Both the position numbers and the translations under genes were made by a program. From the NCBI RefSeq assembly GCF_003337375.1, contig NZ_QPJD01000001.1, positions 372,001 to 436,000 on the forward strand: 64,000 bases of DNA. The letters run 5' to 3'. Source of the stretch: Paenibacillus prosopidis. Its GTDB lineage: Bacteria > Bacillota > Bacilli > Paenibacillales > Paenibacillaceae. A model generated the notes under the pieces. The model was not told the origin of the DNA, made no database searches, and saw only the letters and a list, made by a program, of their open reading frames with translations. Positions 26,711 to 35,628 of this stretch are shown here, one piece after another. How positions within the stretch are numbered: position 1 is the first letter of the stretch; every line of letters begins with the position of its first letter.

Positions 26711-26752
26711 AAACCTTGGGTCGTATAAGATTATACGACCCAAGGTTTTTTT
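26711..26752. terminator. Bidirectional terminator
   Basis: AAACCTTGGGTCGTATAA / TTATACGACCCAAGGTTT with a GA loop and T-run. It ends both the kinase/PepSY operon and the convergent ddl-alr-peptidase operon, and touches the stop codon of the latter. Confidence 0.92.
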
Positions 26753-27611
26753 AAGACAGCGCTGTGAGCCGTGCTCGACTACCTTTATCCAGAAATGCGG
26801 TAACAATGAACCCATCCCTGTTATTTCCCGATAAGTGGAATCGGTCGCATTCTACAAGGGGAATGGTCGTAGAAGTCCCCGCATCCGCCGCTACATAGTA
26901 AATCTCTACGAATGACTGCTCATCCTCGAATACAAGATGGTCATATTCGAAGGGGTAGCTTTCAAGCCGATCGATATATTCTTCCAGGCACCAATCGTTC
27001 TGCTCCATGATCTCAGCGTGAGGATAGCCGAGATAACGGAAATGCCACGGCTCGCAAGAAATTTGAGTGAAGGATTCCTTTCCTTCCTTATAGCGTTGAA
27101 TGAACCCATACCGGGCGGCAAGCTGCTTAAAGCTCTTATAGACGCCGCTGTCGGGGAATGCCGGTGCGATGAAATCCACGTCCTTGTTCAGCTTGCCGAC
27201 GTCGATGGCCAGCCCCGTCTGATGCTCGCTCCGATCGGGCAATGCGACATAGCGTGCGGTGTATTCGGCGCCATTATCGGTTAATGAGGATTCATAAATC
27301 TCCTCCTGCTCTAATTTGGTCCGATAGCCGCTGACGGCAATAATATCGTTTATCCCTTGGCAAGCCTCAAGCAAATCCGCCAAATGCCGTAAACAGGTCC
27401 GTTCCAACAGCATACCTTCCCGCAGGGTATGGATAGCCGGAATCAAACTAAGCGGCGTTAAACTGTCTGAAGCAATTGTCTGTTGAATGGGATTATCGCG
27501 ATTAATTAAAACCAGATGTCCTTGGTGGATCTCGGAATTAGCTGCTTGAATCGTGTTAAATGTTATATGACGGCCTGATTGATTTCGTTTGGCCAGGTTT
27601 GTTTGTCCCAT
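26751..27611 (-). CDS. M15 D-Ala-D-Ala peptidase, VanY/VanXY-like, cytoplasmic
   Basis: 286 aa with no signal peptide or membrane helix, so probably cytoplasmic like VanX/VanXY. Zinc and catalytic residues of the M15B family are visible: SGYRT, SEHQTGLAIDV (H130, D137) and EPWHFRYLG (E187, H190). A ~90-residue C-terminal extension follows with no recognised motif. Such enzymes cleave D-Ala-D-Ala dipeptide and/or pentapeptide precursors. GAGGAGG precedes the ATG. It overlaps the racemase gene by 49 bp and ends the operon. Confidence 0.85.
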   Translation of the reverse strand: MGQTNLAKRNQSGRHITFNTIQAANSEIHQGHLVLINRDNPIQQTIASDSLTPLSLIPAIHTLREGMLLERTCLRHLADLLEACQGINDIIAVSGYRTKLEQEEIYESSLTDNGAEYTARYVALPDRSEHQTGLAIDVGKLNKDVDFIAPAFPDSGVYKSFKQLAARYGFIQRYKEGKESFTQISCEPWHFRYLGYPHAEIMEQNDWCLEEYIDRLESYPFEYDHLVFEDEQSFVEIYYVAADAGTSTTIPLVECDRFHLSGNNRDGFIVTAFLDKGSRARLTALS

Positions 27612-28735
27612 CTTGTACGTGCCTCCTCGATATCTATATAGGTTCTTGCAACTCTGACTCCAAGCGAAGTGGAAACTTCTTGTGCCACGCTTCCGATATG
27701 GGCGGCAAGCTCCGCAAACGTAATGCGCTGCTCACCCTGAAAGCCGATCAAGGTGACCGGAGTGCCCTCCGCACACGGTCCCGGAAGCTTGATCATCAGC
27801 TGGTCCATGCAGATTTTGCCGACAATAGGGGTACGCTGACCTTCGATCAGAACATCCGTGCCTTGCATCCGTTGCGACCAGCCGTCTGCATAGCCAATCG
27901 GCACCGTTCCGATCCATTCGTCCTCCTCGGCCCGGTAGGAGTTGTTGTAGCCGAGATATTCCCCTTTAGCCAGCTTCTTCACCTGAATGAGACGACTATG
28001 GAGACTTAATGCCGGCTCTAGCTTTACCGAACAAGCAAGCCCCTCCGGATAGAAGCCATACATCGCCGCACCGATCCGAACCATATCCATCGCCAGATGA
28101 GGAAACCTAAGCGCCGCAGCACTTCCCGCGCAATGATAATGCCGGATCGCCAGGCCGGAGGAGCGTCCCCATTCCTTCATCCGGGCGAAGCGTGCGGCTT
28201 GCTGCTCCAGATAGCCGGTATCGGCTTGCCCTGCCGTAGCGAAATGCGTGTAGAAGCCGTCCACCTCGACATCCCTAGCGCTCAGCCAAGGAACGAGCTC
28301 ATCCCATTCATCTTTGGTCCGGATGCCGATCCGCCCGAGTCCCGTATCCATTTTCACATGAACCCGAAGCTTTCCCGCCGAGGCGTAAGGCTTAAAGACA
28401 CGCATCTCGGAAAACCATTTGGCGCTTGTTACGGTTAAGGTCAAGTCGAGCTCCAGCGCCAATTGCGTCAGTTCCGGCGGAATGGGGGTCAATACGAGAA
28501 TGGGCAGTTTCATGCCGGCATCGCGCAGCCGGAGAGCTTCCTCCAGATAGGCGACGGCCAAATAATCCGCCCCCGCCTGTTCTGCCGCCGCGGCCGACTC
28601 GATGTCGCCATGCCCATATCCGTTCGCCTTCACGACGGCCATCAGCTTGACCGAATCCGGCAGCGACTTGCGGATGTTCAGCATATTCTCGCGAATGCGG
28701 ATCAAACTAATTTCGGCCCGCGTGTCTCTTGACAT
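27563..28735 (-). CDS. alr: Alanine (or serine) racemase, PLP-dependent
   Basis: 390 aa. PLP lysine K36 in MAVVKANGYGHG, the barrel motifs MDTGLGRIGIR and HYHCAGSAA, and the second catalytic Tyr region GTVPIGYADGWSQRM with GKICMDQLM are all present. It supplies D-Ala (or D-Ser) to the adjacent ligase. The frame opens at an ATG at 28753 overlapping the ddl stop, but AGGTGA lies 5 nt before the ATG at 28735, which I prefer. Unlike VanT it has no N-terminal membrane domain. Confidence 0.9.
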   Translation of the reverse strand: MSRDTRAEISLIRIRENMLNIRKSLPDSVKLMAVVKANGYGHGDIESAAAAEQAGADYLAVAYLEEALRLRDAGMKLPILVLTPIPPELTQLALELDLTLTVTSAKWFSEMRVFKPYASAGKLRVHVKMDTGLGRIGIRTKDEWDELVPWLSARDVEVDGFYTHFATAGQADTGYLEQQAARFARMKEWGRSSGLAIRHYHCAGSAAALRFPHLAMDMVRIGAAMYGFYPEGLACSVKLEPALSLHSRLIQVKKLAKGEYLGYNNSYRAEEDEWIGTVPIGYADGWSQRMQGTDVLIEGQRTPIVGKICMDQLMIKLPGPCAEGTPVTLIGFQGEQRITFAELAAHIGSVAQEVSTSLGVRVARTYIDIEEARTRWDKQTWPNEINQAVI

Positions 28736-28749
28736 GCCGTTCACCTCGC

Positions 28750-29826
28750 TCATCTTGTATATTGAATCGTTTGCTTGTCTGTGTGACGCTCAATCGCGTG
28801 CCCGATTAATTTTTCGATCAGCTCGGAATAGGACGTTCCGTCGGTACGTTCCCACATGACAGGATACATGCTGAAATTCGTAAATCCGGGTAAAGCGTTG
28901 ATTTCGTTCAGGAACAAATCGCCTTCTTCGTCAAGGAAGAAGTCGACGCGGGCGAGGCCCTCGCAGCCATGGGCTCGATAGGCCAGGATTGCCAGTTCAC
29001 GGATTCGCTGAGTCAAGCCGTCCGCCAGCTTGGCGGGAATCGACATTGTAAGCCGCTTGTCCATGTACTTGGATTCGAAATCGAAGAAAATGTGATCATG
29101 GATGAATTCACCGGGCAATGAAGCTAGAGGCCTTTCATTGCCGAGGACGGCTACTTGAATTTCCCTGCCGTCCACTTCGCGCTCGATAACGAGCTTCTTA
29201 TCGTAGGAGAACCCCTCGCGGATACCGGTGAGGAGCTCTCCCCGGTGTGTACATCTACTAATGCCGATACTGGAGCCGAGGGAGGCTGGCTTCACGTAGC
29301 AAGGATATCCAATAGAATTCTCAACATCACGCAGAACCGCTGCCTCATCCGTTCTCCACTCCTCGAATCGGCACACCTGAAATTCCGTCTGGTGAATGCC
29401 GGCTTGGGCCAAGACCTGCTTCGACATCGCCTTGTCCAAGGTAAGCGCGGACGACAGCACGCCATTCCCGACGTACGGAACGTTCAGCAATTCCAGCAGG
29501 CCTTGCACCGTGCCGTCCTCCCCGTTAGAGCCGTGCAATAGCGGCAAAACGACTTTTGGACCGGGCAAAGCCATCATGCCCGACAGTATTTCACCGATTG
29601 ACCGGGCCGGATCGTGAAACGCGGGCCTCGTAATTAACCGTTCGACCGTCAATCCCTCCTTGGAAAGTTGTCCGGGGGTGCACCACAAGCCGTCACGCGT
29701 AATGTAAATGGGATAAACCTCGAAGCGGCCTTCGTCAATGGAATGAAGGACTGTAACTGCTGTTTTCAATGACACTTCGTGTTCGACGGATTTGCCGCCG
29801 TATAGAACGTATAGCTTTGTTTTCAT
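28750..29826 (-). CDS. ddl: D-Ala-D-X ligase of the Ddl/Van family
   Basis: 358 aa ATP-grasp ligase. YGGKSVEHEVSL, PLLHGSNGEDGTVQGLLEL, YPCYVKPASLGSSIGIS, EREVDGREIQVAVLGN and FLNEINALPGFTNFSMYP are family motifs. The omega-loop keeps Lys-Tyr (ESKYMDK), as in D-Ala-D-Ala ligases, so D-Ala-D-Lac activity looks unlikely; D-Ala-D-Ser cannot be excluded. GGAGGT precedes the ATG. First gene of ddl-alr-peptidase, divergent from a VanRS-like pair. Confidence 0.9.
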   Translation of the reverse strand: MKTKLYVLYGGKSVEHEVSLKTAVTVLHSIDEGRFEVYPIYITRDGLWCTPGQLSKEGLTVERLITRPAFHDPARSIGEILSGMMALPGPKVVLPLLHGSNGEDGTVQGLLELLNVPYVGNGVLSSALTLDKAMSKQVLAQAGIHQTEFQVCRFEEWRTDEAAVLRDVENSIGYPCYVKPASLGSSIGISRCTHRGELLTGIREGFSYDKKLVIEREVDGREIQVAVLGNERPLASLPGEFIHDHIFFDFESKYMDKRLTMSIPAKLADGLTQRIRELAILAYRAHGCEGLARVDFFLDEEGDLFLNEINALPGFTNFSMYPVMWERTDGTSYSELIEKLIGHAIERHTDKQTIQYTR

Positions 29827-29908
29827 ATAGCAATACCTCCAGGTAGAATTCTTGTCCGTTGCTCTATCTCCAAGATAACGTGCAAAGCCTGGGAAGTTCG
29901 TAAAAGAT

Positions 29909-29926
29909 CATAAAGGAAACCTTAAG
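29909..29926. promoter_or_regulatory. Candidate OmpR-type site between ddl and the regulator
   Basis: On the minus strand CTTAAGG and CTTTATG repeat with an 11-bp period, the spacing typical of PhoB/VanR-type dimers. It lies 83 bp before the ddl start in the divergent spacer. It is only a visual match. Confidence 0.35.
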
Positions 29927-30014
29927 ATTTTCTTATTTGTGAATGCGAGCGGTCGGTTGTGGAGAGATTTCTGATAAACTAGACCATATTAATAAAAAAA
30001 GACGGAGAGATCCC

Positions 30015-30716
30015 ATGAATACCATTCAAATACTGATCGCTGACGACGATCTTGAAATCGCCCAACTGATCAAAATCTATTTGACCAACGAAGGATATCA
30101 GGTGCTCACAGCAAGCAATGGCCGCGAGGCATTGAATTTGATCGCCAAGGAATCCATCCAATTGATTATCCTCGACGTCATGATGCCGGAGATGGACGGC
30201 CTGGAGGTCGTACGGGCGGTGCGCACGGAGCACGGAATTCCGATACTGATGCTGAGCGCCAAAGCAGAGGATATGGATAAAATCATGGGGCTGACGACGG
30301 GTGCGGACGATTATATGGTCAAGCCGTTTAATGCTCTTGAGCTGATCGCCAGGGTGAAGTCGCTGCTCCGCAGGTCCATTTATTTGAATGCACAGATCCA
30401 ACCGGCACAGGATCAAGACGAAATTCAGATCCATTCTCTGAATATAAGCAAGAAATCACATACGGTTATGGTGGAGGGCCGGAACGTTAATTTGACGTCG
30501 ACGGAGTTCGATATTTTGTATTTGCTGGCAAGCCATCCTGGACAGGTGCTTAGTGCAGAGGCAATATTCGAAGCGGTGTGGAAGGACAAGTTCCTGGAGT
30601 CCACCAACACCGTTATGGTTCATATCAGCAAGCTTCGCGATAAATTGGAGAGCGAGCTGGGCGGCGTCAAGCTGATCCAGACCGTATGGGGAGTAGGGTA
30701 TAAAATTGATCCGTAA
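30015..30716 (+). CDS. VanR-like OmpR-family response regulator
   Basis: 233 aa from the ATG at 30015 (GGAGAGA 4 nt upstream); the frame extends to 29943 without support. The receiver has ADDDLEIAQLI, phospho-acceptor Asp in LIILDVMMPEMDGLE, MLSAKAEDMD and YMVKPFNALEL. The winged helix includes NLTSTEFDILYLLASHPGQVLSAEAIFEAVWKDKF. NTVMVHISKLRDKL is the VanR-like recognition helix. It overlaps the kinase gene by 11 bp and is divergent from ddl. Confidence 0.92.
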   Translation: MNTIQILIADDDLEIAQLIKIYLTNEGYQVLTASNGREALNLIAKESIQLIILDVMMPEMDGLEVVRAVRTEHGIPILMLSAKAEDMDKIMGLTTGADDYMVKPFNALELIARVKSLLRRSIYLNAQIQPAQDQDEIQIHSLNISKKSHTVMVEGRNVNLTSTEFDILYLLASHPGQVLSAEAIFEAVWKDKFLESTNTVMVHISKLRDKLESELGGVKLIQTVWGVGYKIDP

Positions 30717-31797
30717 ACCGTGGAAGAGTCTTCGTTTCAAAATGCTGTATTTGTTCGGCTTAAGCGCGTTGGCGTCCGTCATGACGGCCGGCTTCCTCGT
30801 CTTGATCGCGATCGCAGCGTACAGAACCGATATTCCTTACCTTGTCCCGCTCTTGAAGCTGATGCGGGATGAGTTCGGTATTCCAGTCGTGTTTACTTCA
30901 GCCTGCCTTTTATTTTTTATTTTCTATTTGTTCGCTCTCAGCCGTTCGACCATTCGATACCTGATGGAAATCTCGAAGGGAATCGAACGGATCGCCGGCG
31001 GAAATTTCGATTCCCGTTTACCGTTACGAGGGGGTGATGAGCTCGGGGCATTGGCGGACAATATCAATAAAATGACGGCCCAGCTGAAATTGTCTATTGA
31101 GGAGGAGCGGCGCGCAGAACGGACGAAAGCCGAACTAGTTACGAACGTTTCACACGATTTGCGTACCCCTTTAACATCTATTGTCGGGTATTTAGGTCTG
31201 ATTGAAGAGGATCGTTACCGGGATGAAGTGGAATTGAGGCATTACGCTCAAATCGCCTATGAGAAATCGATGCGCTTGAAAACGATGATTGATGATTTAT
31301 TCGAATTTACGAGGACGAGCGGTGGAATGGGGCTTCGGCTGTCTCCGATCAATCTCACCCAGATGCTCGGGCAATTGGCTGCCCAATTCCGTTTACAATT
31401 CGAACAGGCGGAGATGGAGTGCCTCTTGTCTCTCCCCGATCATCCTATCTTCGTCGACTCAGACGGGGACAAGCTAGTCCGTGTGTTCGAAAACTTGATC
31501 GTCAACGCGATTCAGTACGGAAAGGATGGCAGGCAGATCGATATCGCGGTTTGTAGCGACTCTGGGCAAGCCGTCGTTGAGATCGCGAACTACGGCGAGC
31601 CTTTGCCGGCATCCATTATTCCGTTGTTATTTGAACGCTTTTATCGCGGCGAGCATTCCCGTTCGCGGAATACGGGCGGCTCGGGACTCGGCCTCGCGAT
31701 TGCCAAGAACATCGTTGAGCTGCATAATGGAGTGATTTCCGCAGCGAGCGACCAAGGGAGAACCTCGTTTACGGTGAGGCTTCCGCTTGCGAAATAG
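30706..31797 (+). CDS. VanS-like sensor histidine kinase
   Basis: 363 aa, TTG start inside the regulator gene with GGAGTAGGG upstream. Two helices (about 12-36 and 60-84) enclose only a short outside loop, as in VanS-type and intramembrane-sensing kinases. HAMP (about 85-137), H-box VSHDLRTPLTSIVGYLGLI, N-box FENLIVNAIQYG, F-box LFERFYRGEHSRS and G2 GGSGLGLAIAKNIVELH follow. Likely controls the ddl-alr-peptidase operon. Confidence 0.9.
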   Translation: MIRKPWKSLRFKMLYLFGLSALASVMTAGFLVLIAIAAYRTDIPYLVPLLKLMRDEFGIPVVFTSACLLFFIFYLFALSRSTIRYLMEISKGIERIAGGNFDSRLPLRGGDELGALADNINKMTAQLKLSIEEERRAERTKAELVTNVSHDLRTPLTSIVGYLGLIEEDRYRDEVELRHYAQIAYEKSMRLKTMIDDLFEFTRTSGGMGLRLSPINLTQMLGQLAAQFRLQFEQAEMECLLSLPDHPIFVDSDGDKLVRVFENLIVNAIQYGKDGRQIDIAVCSDSGQAVVEIANYGEPLPASIIPLLFERFYRGEHSRSRNTGGSGLGLAIAKNIVELHNGVISAASDQGRTSFTVRLPLAK

Positions 31798-31858
31798 CGG
31801 TGGACAACTTAAGATCGAGAGAGGCGCGAAGTTGAAGAACTTAACGAATCACCCATGA

Positions 31859-32950
31859 CTATTCCACTTCGATCGCTTTTACTGTTTCGCCCTCAATTAA
31901 TACGGGCTGGTAGTAGGTCTTGGTGGGCAAGTCTTTTTTGCCTTGTAAATTCTTAATTACCCAGTCAGCAGCGTCTCGTCCCATTTGTTCTTGGGGGTGC
32001 GTCAGCGTCGTTAGTTTGATATTCGCGTTTTTGGCGATATATGAATTGTCCTGGCCAATGATGGATAGCTCGTCCGGAATGGAAATTCCCAGTTTTCTGC
32101 AGACATGTACGACTTCCAAGCCTACCTCGTCGTTGTAACACACAAGCGCAGTCAATTCATCCCGATTGTCGCTCAGATACACTTCCAAGTTCGCGGACAG
32201 GTCCGACTTTGTCGATGTATCGAAAGAAAGCACATGCTCTTGCAGGAACCGTAATTTGGCTTCCCCAAGAGCCTTGATAAATCCCTTCATTCTATACTTC
32301 CCTTGCAAATCATCCATTTTCGCGATGATGCCGATCTGGGTATGTCCTTTGGTAATCAGCTCCCGGGTTGCGAGATAGCTGGACTGCACGTCATCCAGAC
32401 AGAAGAAAGGAACTTCCAACTCTTCATAATAGGCATTGATCATCGCGAACGGAACCTCCTGCTCCTTAAAAGACAGGTAGTAAGCGATATTGGGGTTGTA
32501 TACACTGCTTCTGGTAGGTTCTATAATCAGTCCATCCACGCCGTAGGACAGCATCATTTCCAACGCCTTTTTTTCCTGGGAGATATCATTATTTGTACTG
32601 GCTAACAGTAATGAATAGTTATCTTCATTTAATCGGCTTTCAATGCCGCGGATAATGGAGGGGAAGATGTAATCCGAGATATAGGTCGTGATGACGCCGA
32701 TCGTTTTATTCATGGTTTTTGCACCCGTTCTGGACCGGTATTGGTTGCTGACGTATGTGCCGGATCCCCTCTCGCTTCGCAGGAACCCCTCGTTCGATAA
32801 CTCGAGAATGGCCTTTCGAACCGTCTGCCGGCTAACGTTGTAGCTTTCCTCCAAAACGTGCTCCGAAGGGATTTTCTCGCCTGCTTTGTACGTTCCAGAG
32901 AGGATATAACTTTTGATATCTTCAATAATGAGCTGGTACTTTGGCTTCAT
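31859..32950 (-). CDS. araR: Arabinose operon repressor AraR
   Basis: 363 aa. GntR-type winged helix at the N-terminus (AGEKIPSEHVLEESYNVSRQTVRKAILELSNEGFLRSERGSGTYV) fused to a LacI/PBP1-like sugar-binding domain (about 80-360). This fusion is the hallmark of AraR, and the length matches B. subtilis AraR (362 aa). The start is the ATG at 32950 behind GAAAGAAGTGG; the frame continues upstream to 32995. It is divergent from araBDA, and AraR boxes lie in both promoters. L-arabinose should release it. Confidence 0.93.
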   Translation of the reverse strand: MKPKYQLIIEDIKSYILSGTYKAGEKIPSEHVLEESYNVSRQTVRKAILELSNEGFLRSERGSGTYVSNQYRSRTGAKTMNKTIGVITTYISDYIFPSIIRGIESRLNEDNYSLLLASTNNDISQEKKALEMMLSYGVDGLIIEPTRSSVYNPNIAYYLSFKEQEVPFAMINAYYEELEVPFFCLDDVQSSYLATRELITKGHTQIGIIAKMDDLQGKYRMKGFIKALGEAKLRFLQEHVLSFDTSTKSDLSANLEVYLSDNRDELTALVCYNDEVGLEVVHVCRKLGISIPDELSIIGQDNSYIAKNANIKLTTLTHPQEQMGRDAADWVIKNLQGKKDLPTKTYYQPVLIEGETVKAIEVE

Positions 32951-32982
32951 GCAATCCACTTCTTTCATCGTTGTTCGAAAAA

Positions 32983-33023
32983 GTTGTACGTACACATTTT
33001 AGCATGAGTTGCATGAAATGCAA
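32983..33023 (-). promoter_or_regulatory. araR promoter with AraR box
   Basis: Minus strand TTGCAT (33018-33023), 16-bp spacer, TAAAAT (32996-33001). GTTGTACGTACACATT (32983-32998) matches the B. subtilis AraR box ATTTGTACGTACAAAT and overlaps the -10 and start region, implying autorepression. Confidence 0.75.
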
Positions 33024-33113
33024 ATGCAATAACATTATTTACGATTCCAATGGTACAAGTCAGACGAATAATGAGGGTACAGCAACTTATGTTAGTATAA
33101 CTATTAGACTATA

Positions 33114-33142
33114 TTGACAAATGTACGTACAGAAAATATACT
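33114..33142 (+). promoter_or_regulatory. araBDA promoter with AraR box in the spacer
   Basis: TTGACA (33114-33119), exactly 17 bp, TATACT (33137-33142). AAATGTACGTACAGAA (33119-33134) fills the spacer, so bound AraR would block RNA polymerase directly. The two boxes are 136 bp apart (13 helical turns), which would allow looping. Confidence 0.85.
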
Positions 33143-33265
33143 AAGGCTGTCAGTAAGAGAAAGCGCCTTCTTTCGGTCGAAATCTTCCGGTTGTCTCACC
33201 CGAGTGACCGATTCGATCGGAAGCAGCTAGTATAGGAATCGTAATCGAACAGAGAGGGGATATAC

Positions 33266-34888
33266 GTGATCATGAATCATGTAGACTTGAAGGAAGCGAT
33301 AATCAATGGAGAAACTTCGCTGGGTATCGAATTTGGTTCTACGCGGATCAAAGCGGTGCTGATCGATCGTCGTTTCGAGACCATCGCATCGGGAAGCTTT
33401 GAGTGGGAAAATTTGTTGAAAGACGGATATTGGACGTACAATCAGGAGGATATTATAAGAGGCCTCCAAACCGCGTATCGTGAACTGAAGCAGGAAGTGG
33501 AACGGAATTACGGAGTGACCCTCCGGTCCGTCGGTTCGATCGGGTTTTCCGCTATGATGCACGGTTATATGGCGTTCGACAGCACTGGCGATCTGCTGGT
33601 GCCGTTTCGGACTTGGCGCAACGCGACAACCGGCGCGGCGGCTAGGGAATTAACGGACTTGTTCCAATTCAATATCCCCGAGCGCTGGAGTATCGCCCAT
33701 TTGTACCAAGCGATATTGAACCAAGAGGAGCATGTGCCTCGCATTGATTTCGTAACGACGCTGGCCGGATACATACACTGGTTGTTGACCGGCAATAAAG
33801 TGATCGGCATCGGGGATGCTTCCGGCATCTTCCCAATTGATGAATCAACTCATAATTACCATCCATCGATGGTCAAGCAATTCGATGAATTAATCGCGGC
33901 CAAAGGCTTTACGTGGAAGCTTGAGGACCTTCTTCCCAAGGTATATCTCTCCGGCGAGCAAGCCGGCGAGCTAACGGCGGCGGGAGCCGCTATTCTGGAC
34001 CCGGCCGGAGATCTGCAGTCCGGCATTCCGCTCTGTCCTCCGGAAGGCGATGCCGGCACAGGCATGGTTGCGACGAATAGCGTCAAGAAGCGTACGGGAA
34101 ATATATCCGTGGGCACTTCCGTTTTTGCGATGATTGTATTGGAGAAAGAATTGTCCAAGGTTTATCCGGAGATCGATATGGTCACTACGCCGGACGGCAG
34201 TCCGGTCGGCATGGTGCATGCCAACAACTGCTCCAGCGATCTTAACGCCTGGATGGGACTGTTCCGTGAATTCTCCGAAGCAATGGGATTTAATGTGGAT
34301 TCCGGCAAATTGTTCAGCGTGCTGCTGGGCAAGTCTCTTGAAGCAGACCCGGATGGCGGCGGCTTGCTGAGCTACGGCTATCTTTCGGGCGAGAATATAA
34401 CGGGAATAGATAAAGGCCGGCCGTTGTTCGTTCGCTCGCCTGAAAGCAACTTTAATCTGGCTAACTTCATGCGGACGCATCTATTCACGGCTTTCGGAGC
34501 GTTGAAGCTTGGCATGGACATTTTGACCGAAAACGAACAGGTGGCCATCGACAGCATCTTGGCTCATGGCGGCCTATTCAAGACCCCTGTCGTTGGACAA
34601 AAAGCATTAGCCGCTGCGCTGAACGTGCCGATCTCGGTCATGTCCACGGCCGGCGAAGGCGGGGCATGGGGCATGGCGCTTCTGGCTTCTTACATGACGG
34701 GCAAGGATCAAGAAGAGAGCCTGGAGGACTTCCTCGAGCAGAAGGTGTTCAAAGATGCCGAAGGACAGGAGATTGCTCCGGATGCTACGGATGTCGAAGG
34801 GTTCCAAGCATTCATCAAACGATACCAAGCAGGGCTTGCCATCGAACAAGCCGCTGTAGACCATCTGTTAGAGAACGGGAGGGACTAA
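33266..34888 (+). CDS. araB: FGGY-family L-ribulokinase
   Basis: 540 aa FGGY sugar kinase: N-terminal phosphate-binding [37 protein letters not shown], and the C-terminal signature region [26 protein letters not shown]. It resembles the xylulokinase-like branch more than E. coli AraB, but its position before araD and araA makes L-ribulose the probable substrate. GTG start behind GAGAGGGG, with an ATG two codons later. araD begins 2 bp after its stop. Confidence 0.88.
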   Translation: MIMNHVDLKEAIINGETSLGIEFGSTRIKAVLIDRRFETIASGSFEWENLLKDGYWTYNQEDIIRGLQTAYRELKQEVERNYGVTLRSVGSIGFSAMMHGYMAFDSTGDLLVPFRTWRNATTGAAARELTDLFQFNIPERWSIAHLYQAILNQEEHVPRIDFVTTLAGYIHWLLTGNKVIGIGDASGIFPIDESTHNYHPSMVKQFDELIAAKGFTWKLEDLLPKVYLSGEQAGELTAAGAAILDPAGDLQSGIPLCPPEGDAGTGMVATNSVKKRTGNISVGTSVFAMIVLEKELSKVYPEIDMVTTPDGSPVGMVHANNCSSDLNAWMGLFREFSEAMGFNVDSGKLFSVLLGKSLEADPDGGGLLSYGYLSGENITGIDKGRPLFVRSPESNFNLANFMRTHLFTAFGALKLGMDILTENEQVAIDSILAHGGLFKTPVVGQKALAAALNVPISVMSTAGEGGAWGMALLASYMTGKDQEESLEDFLEQKVFKDAEGQEIAPDATDVEGFQAFIKRYQAGLAIEQAAVDHLLENGRD

Positions 34889-34890
34889 CG

Positions 34891-35586
34891 TTGTTAGAAC
34901 AACTGAAAGAAGAGGTATACCAAGCGAATCTGGATTTGCCGAAGCACGGCCTCGTGAAATTCACTTGGGGCAATGCGAGTGCCGTCGATCGGGAAAGCGG
35001 CTTGTTCGTGATCAAACCGAGCGGAGTCAGCTATGAGAAGATGAAACCGAGCGATATGGTCGTTGTGGATCTCGACGGTAAGGTGGTCGAGGGAGAGATG
35101 AGACCTTCCTCCGATACCGCGACTCACGCCGTGTTGTACAAACATTATCCGCAAATCGGCGGCATCGTGCATACTCACTCGACTTGGGCAACCATTTGGG
35201 CGCAAGCGGGACTTGATGTACCCGTCATGGGAACGACGCATGCGGACACCTTCTATGGCGCCGTGCCTTGCGCACGGTTCTTGAACCAAGAGGAGGTTGA
35301 CCGGGGATACGAAGCGGAGACGGGTCATGTTATTATCGAAACGTTCGAGAAGCGCGGATTGGATGTCATGGCGATCCCGGCCGTTCTGCTCCAGGGACAT
35401 GCGCCTTTCACTTGGGGGAAAGACGTGAAGTCGGCGGTCGTGAACAGCGTCGTGCTGGAGGAAGTGTGCAAAATGAATCTGTACGCGCGGCAATTGAACC
35501 ATTTTGCCAAAGAACTGCCGCAAGGCATTCTGGACAAGCACTATCTTCGGAAGCACGGGAAAGATGCCTACTACGGGCAGAAGTAA
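34891..35586 (+). CDS. araD: L-ribulose-5-phosphate 4-epimerase
   Basis: 231 aa, the same length as E. coli AraD. Class II aldolase fold: KFTWGNASAVDRE, IKPSGVSYE, RPSSDTATHAVLY, zinc ligands in GIVHTHSTWAT, TTHADTFYG and LLQGHAPFTWG. It converts L-ribulose-5-P to D-xylulose-5-P. TTG start with GGGAGGGA upstream, 2 bp after araB; the frame itself stays open back to 34666. Confidence 0.95.
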   Translation: MLEQLKEEVYQANLDLPKHGLVKFTWGNASAVDRESGLFVIKPSGVSYEKMKPSDMVVVDLDGKVVEGEMRPSSDTATHAVLYKHYPQIGGIVHTHSTWATIWAQAGLDVPVMGTTHADTFYGAVPCARFLNQEEVDRGYEAETGHVIIETFEKRGLDVMAIPAVLLQGHAPFTWGKDVKSAVVNSVVLEEVCKMNLYARQLNHFAKELPQGILDKHYLRKHGKDAYYGQK

Positions 35587-35628
35587 TAGCCTTAGCCATT
35601 ATAAAATACAGAAAAGAGGATGATTAAG

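Noticed and set aside
28750..29826. VanA-type D-Ala-D-Lac ligase
   Set aside because: The omega-loop keeps Lys-Tyr as in D-Ala-D-Ala ligases, and there is no VanH-type dehydrogenase gene in the cluster.
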